Shown here: positions 62,111 to 64,000 of the stretch, one piece after another
How positions within the stretch are numbered: position 1 is the stretch's first letter
How the letters are laid out: each line of letters opens with the position of its first letter
Origin: Luzula sylvatica
Lineage: Eukaryota > Streptophyta > Magnoliopsida > Poales > Juncaceae
Direction of reading: 5' to 3'
Assembly: GCA_946800325.1 (NCBI GenBank)
Contig: CAMPEJ010000003.1
Location: forward strand, 744,001-808,000
DNA length: 64,000 bases
Translations under genes and position numbers: made by a program
The notes under the pieces: generated by a model
The model's input: the letters and a program-made list of their open reading frames with translations, nothing else
Database searches by the model: none
Told to the model about the DNA's origin: nothing

Positions 62111-64000
62111 GATACGATTCAAATGATCTGAAAATACGTTATTTGAACTCCCCAAAGCATAAACAGATTGTTTTGAATCGAAAAACAAACTTTCTGAGAG
62201 TTTGTAAATTTTGGGGAAATGTTATGTGGTAAAAGATACGATTCAAATGATCTCAAAATACGTTATTTGAACTCCCCAAAGCATAAACAAATTGTTTTGA
62301 ATCGAAAAACAAACTTTCTTAGTGTTTGTTAATTTTGGTGAAATGATATGTGGTAAAAGATACGATTCAAATGATCTCAAAATACGTTATTTGAACTCCC
62401 CAAAGCATAAACAGATTGTTTTGAATCGAAAAACAAACTTTCTTAGTGTTTGTAAATTTTGGTGAAATGTTATGTGGTAAAAGATACGATTCGAATGATC
62501 TAAAAATATGTTATTTGAACTCCCCAAAGCATAAACAAATTGTTTTGAATCGAAAAACAAACTTTCTTAGTGTTTGTAAATTTTGGTGAAATGTTATGTG
62601 GTAAAAGATACGATTCAAATTATCTCAAAATACGTTATTTGAACTCCCCAAAGCATAAACAGATTGTTTTGAATCAAAAAACAAACTTTCTTAGTGTTTG
62701 TAAATTTTGGTGAAATGTTATGTGGTAAAAGATACGATTCAAATGATCTCAAAATACGTTATTTGAACTCCCCAAAGCATAAACAAATTGTTTTCAATCG
62801 AAAAACAAACTTTCTTAGTGTTTGTAAATTTTGGTAAAATGTAATGTGGTAAAAGATACGATTCAAATGATCTCAAAATACGTTATTTGAACTCTCCAAA
62901 ACATAAACAAATTGTTTTGAATCGAAAAACAAACTTTCTTAGTGTCTGTAAATTTTGGTGAAATGTTATGTGGTAAAAGATACGATTCAAATGATCTCAA
63001 AATACGTTATTTGAACTCCCCAAAGGATAAACAGACTGTTTTGAATCGAAAAACAAACTTTCTTAGTGTTTGTAAATTTTGGTGAAATGTTATGTGGTAA
63101 AAGATACGATTCAAATGATCTAAAAATACGTTATTTGAACTCCCCAAAACATAAACAGATTGTTTTGAATCGAAAAACAAACTTTCTTAGTGTTTGTAAA
63201 TTTTGGTGAAATGTTATGTGGTAAAAGATATGATTCAAATGATCTAAAAATATGTTATTCGAACTCCCCAAAGCATAAACAAATTGTTTTGAATCGAAAA
63301 ACAAACTTTCTTAGTGTTTGTAAATTTTGGTGAAATGATATGTGGTAAAAGATACGATTCAAATGATCTCAAAATACGTTATTTGAACTCCCCAAAGCAT
63401 AAACAGATTGTTTTGAATCGAAAAACAAACTTTCTTAGTGTTTGTAAATTTTGGTGAAATGTTATGTAGTAAAAGATACGATTCAAATGATCTCAAAATA
63501 CGTTATTCGAACTCCCCAAAGCATAAACAGATTGTTTTGAATCGAAAAACAAACTTTCTTAGTGTTTGTAAATTTTGGTGAAATGTTATGTGGTAAAAGA
63601 TACGATTCGAATGATCTAAAAATATATTATTTGAACTCCCCAAAGCATAAAAAATTGTTTTGAATCGAAAAACAAACTTTGTTAGTGTTTATAAATTTTG
63701 GTGAAATGTTATGTGGTAAAAGATACGATTCAAATGATCTCAAAATACGTTATTTGAACTCCCCAAAGCATAAACAAATTGTTTTGAATCGAAAAACACA
63801 CTTTCTTAGTGTTTGTAAATTTTGGTGAAATGTTATGTGGTAAAAGATACGATTCAAATGATCAAAAAATACGTTATTTGAACTCCCCAAAGCATAAACA
63901 AATTGTTTTGAATCGAAAAACAAACTGTCTTAGTGTTTGTAAATTTTGGTGAAAAGTTATGTAGTAAAAGATACGATTCAAATGATCTCAAAATACGTTA
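62111..64000. repeat. 37-monomer super-unit, copy 3, truncated by the window end
   Basis: GGGGAAATG is at about 62215 and GGATAAACAG at 63025, 4585 bp after the copy 2 sites. AACACACTT is at 63797, which is 4585 + 123 bp after its copy 2 site, because this copy has an extra 123-bp m2 monomer at about 63.60-63.72 kb. That monomer also carries private ATATATTATTTG and TTTATAAATT changes. Copy 3 thus has the m1-m2-m3-m4 order of the 8-mer HOR, which copies 1 and 2 lack at this point. Confidence 0.8.
63970..64000 (+). repeat. Partial monomer at the window edge
   Basis: The last monomer starts at 63970 and is cut after 31 bases by the window end, in the middle of TACGTTA. The array evidently continues. 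Confidence 0.95.

Larger units (their letters stand above)
1..64000. repeat. Tandem satellite DNA array, 124-bp monomer, about 516 copies
   Basis: The whole window is one head-to-tail satellite. Setting the monomer to begin at GATACGATTC, starts fall at 1, 125, 249 and so on, with the last start at 63970. Consensus landmarks are GATC at positions 15-18, TTTGAACTCCCC at 32-43, TTTTGAATCG at 61-70, ACAAAC at 75-80, GTTTGTAAATTTTGG at 90-104 and TATGTGGTAAAA at 113-124 with small offsets. All monomers run in the same direction, and no unrelated sequence interrupts them. The array continues past both window edges. Long homogeneous arrays of this kind are known from centromeres, holocentromeres and heterochromatic blocks of eukaryotes. 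Which of these applies cannot be read from the DNA alone. No gene, RNA gene, promoter or mobile element could be supported anywhere in it. Confidence 0.98.

Noticed and set aside
1..64000. CRISPR-like regular spacing
   Set aside because: There are no unique spacers. The whole 124-bp unit is repeated without interruption, and no cas gene or leader is present.
1..64000. CENP-B box
   Set aside because: TTCGAATGATC matches the TTCG....A half of the CENP-B core, but the CGGG half is absent (TAAA there), and on the other side TTCGAACTCCCC also fails. No full box was found on either strand of the monomer.
1..64000. tRNA-derived SINE or Pol III internal promoter (B box)
   Set aside because: AATCGAAAA resembles the B-box core GWTCRANNC but lacks the first G and last C. 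There is no A box at a suitable distance, no A-rich tail and no target-site duplication.
1..64000. Telomeric repeats or rRNA intergenic spacer repeats
   Set aside because: No TTTAGGG, TTAGGG or TTAGG runs and no rRNA gene sequence were seen. The array is one non-telomeric family.
1..64000. Transposable element within the array
   Set aside because: Every break in period was explained by small indels, chimeric monomers or whole-monomer gain or loss. No terminal repeats, reverse transcriptase-like frames or target-site duplications were found.
1..64000. Undescribed gene system or operon hidden in the window
   Set aside because: I read both strands at monomer and HOR scale and found only satellite. 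The unusual features are in the repeat architecture.

Overview
The window is one uninterrupted tandem satellite array and holds no gene. From base 1 to base 64000 it is a single head-to-tail family of a 124-bp, AT-rich monomer (about 29% G+C, counted on the consensus), always in the same orientation. My hand count gives 516 complete monomers from 1 to 63969 and a 31-bp partial at the end. The length classes I could find add up exactly to that interval: one 154-bp, two 125-bp, about 469 of 124 bp, 41 of 123 bp and three of 122 bp. I saw no transposon, inversion, unique spacer, RNA gene or coding gene.

Such an array points to a eukaryotic chromosome: centromeric, holocentromeric, pericentromeric or subtelomeric heterochromatin. 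The sequence does not identify the species. From memory, satellites of about 124 bp have been reported in woodrush (Luzula) holocentromeres. That is a match of length only, and I could not compare sequences. Many CG/TG/CA alternations at fixed monomer positions suggest a DNA-methylating genome, which would fit a plant.

Layout. (1) 1 to about 3.5 kb: a distinct sub-family with an 8-monomer (992-bp) periodicity and one 154-bp monomer. (2) About 3.5 to 11.7 kb: mixed variants, including a 1.7-kb segment (4.15-5.83 kb) that reappears 37 kb downstream. (3) About 11.7 to 18.9 kb: nested duplications of 15 monomers (1859 bp) and 22 monomers (2727 bp). (4) About 18.9 to 26.5 kb: a mosaic of earlier blocks, one of which also occurs 18.6 kb upstream. 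(5) About 26.5 to 41.9 kb: a higher-order repeat (HOR) in which an 8-monomer unit (991 bp) alternates with a 6-monomer unit (743 bp), together 14 monomers (1734 bp). (6) 41.9 to 51.7 kb: a different HOR built from 11-monomer (1364-bp) and 10-monomer (1240-bp) units. (7) 51.7 to 64 kb: a 37-monomer (4585-bp) super-unit present twice in full and once in part.

A useful ruler is one diagnostic monomer, here called m6, which carries CTGAGAG at monomer positions 84-90 where most monomers have CTTAGTG. It occurs 36 times, and its spacing defines the units above. The parts do not form a pathway. What the window records is a history of unequal exchange, local amplification and probable CpG decay. The short reverse-strand open frames that recur through the array are products of 123-bp monomers (41 codons) plus TTG starts and are not annotated as genes.
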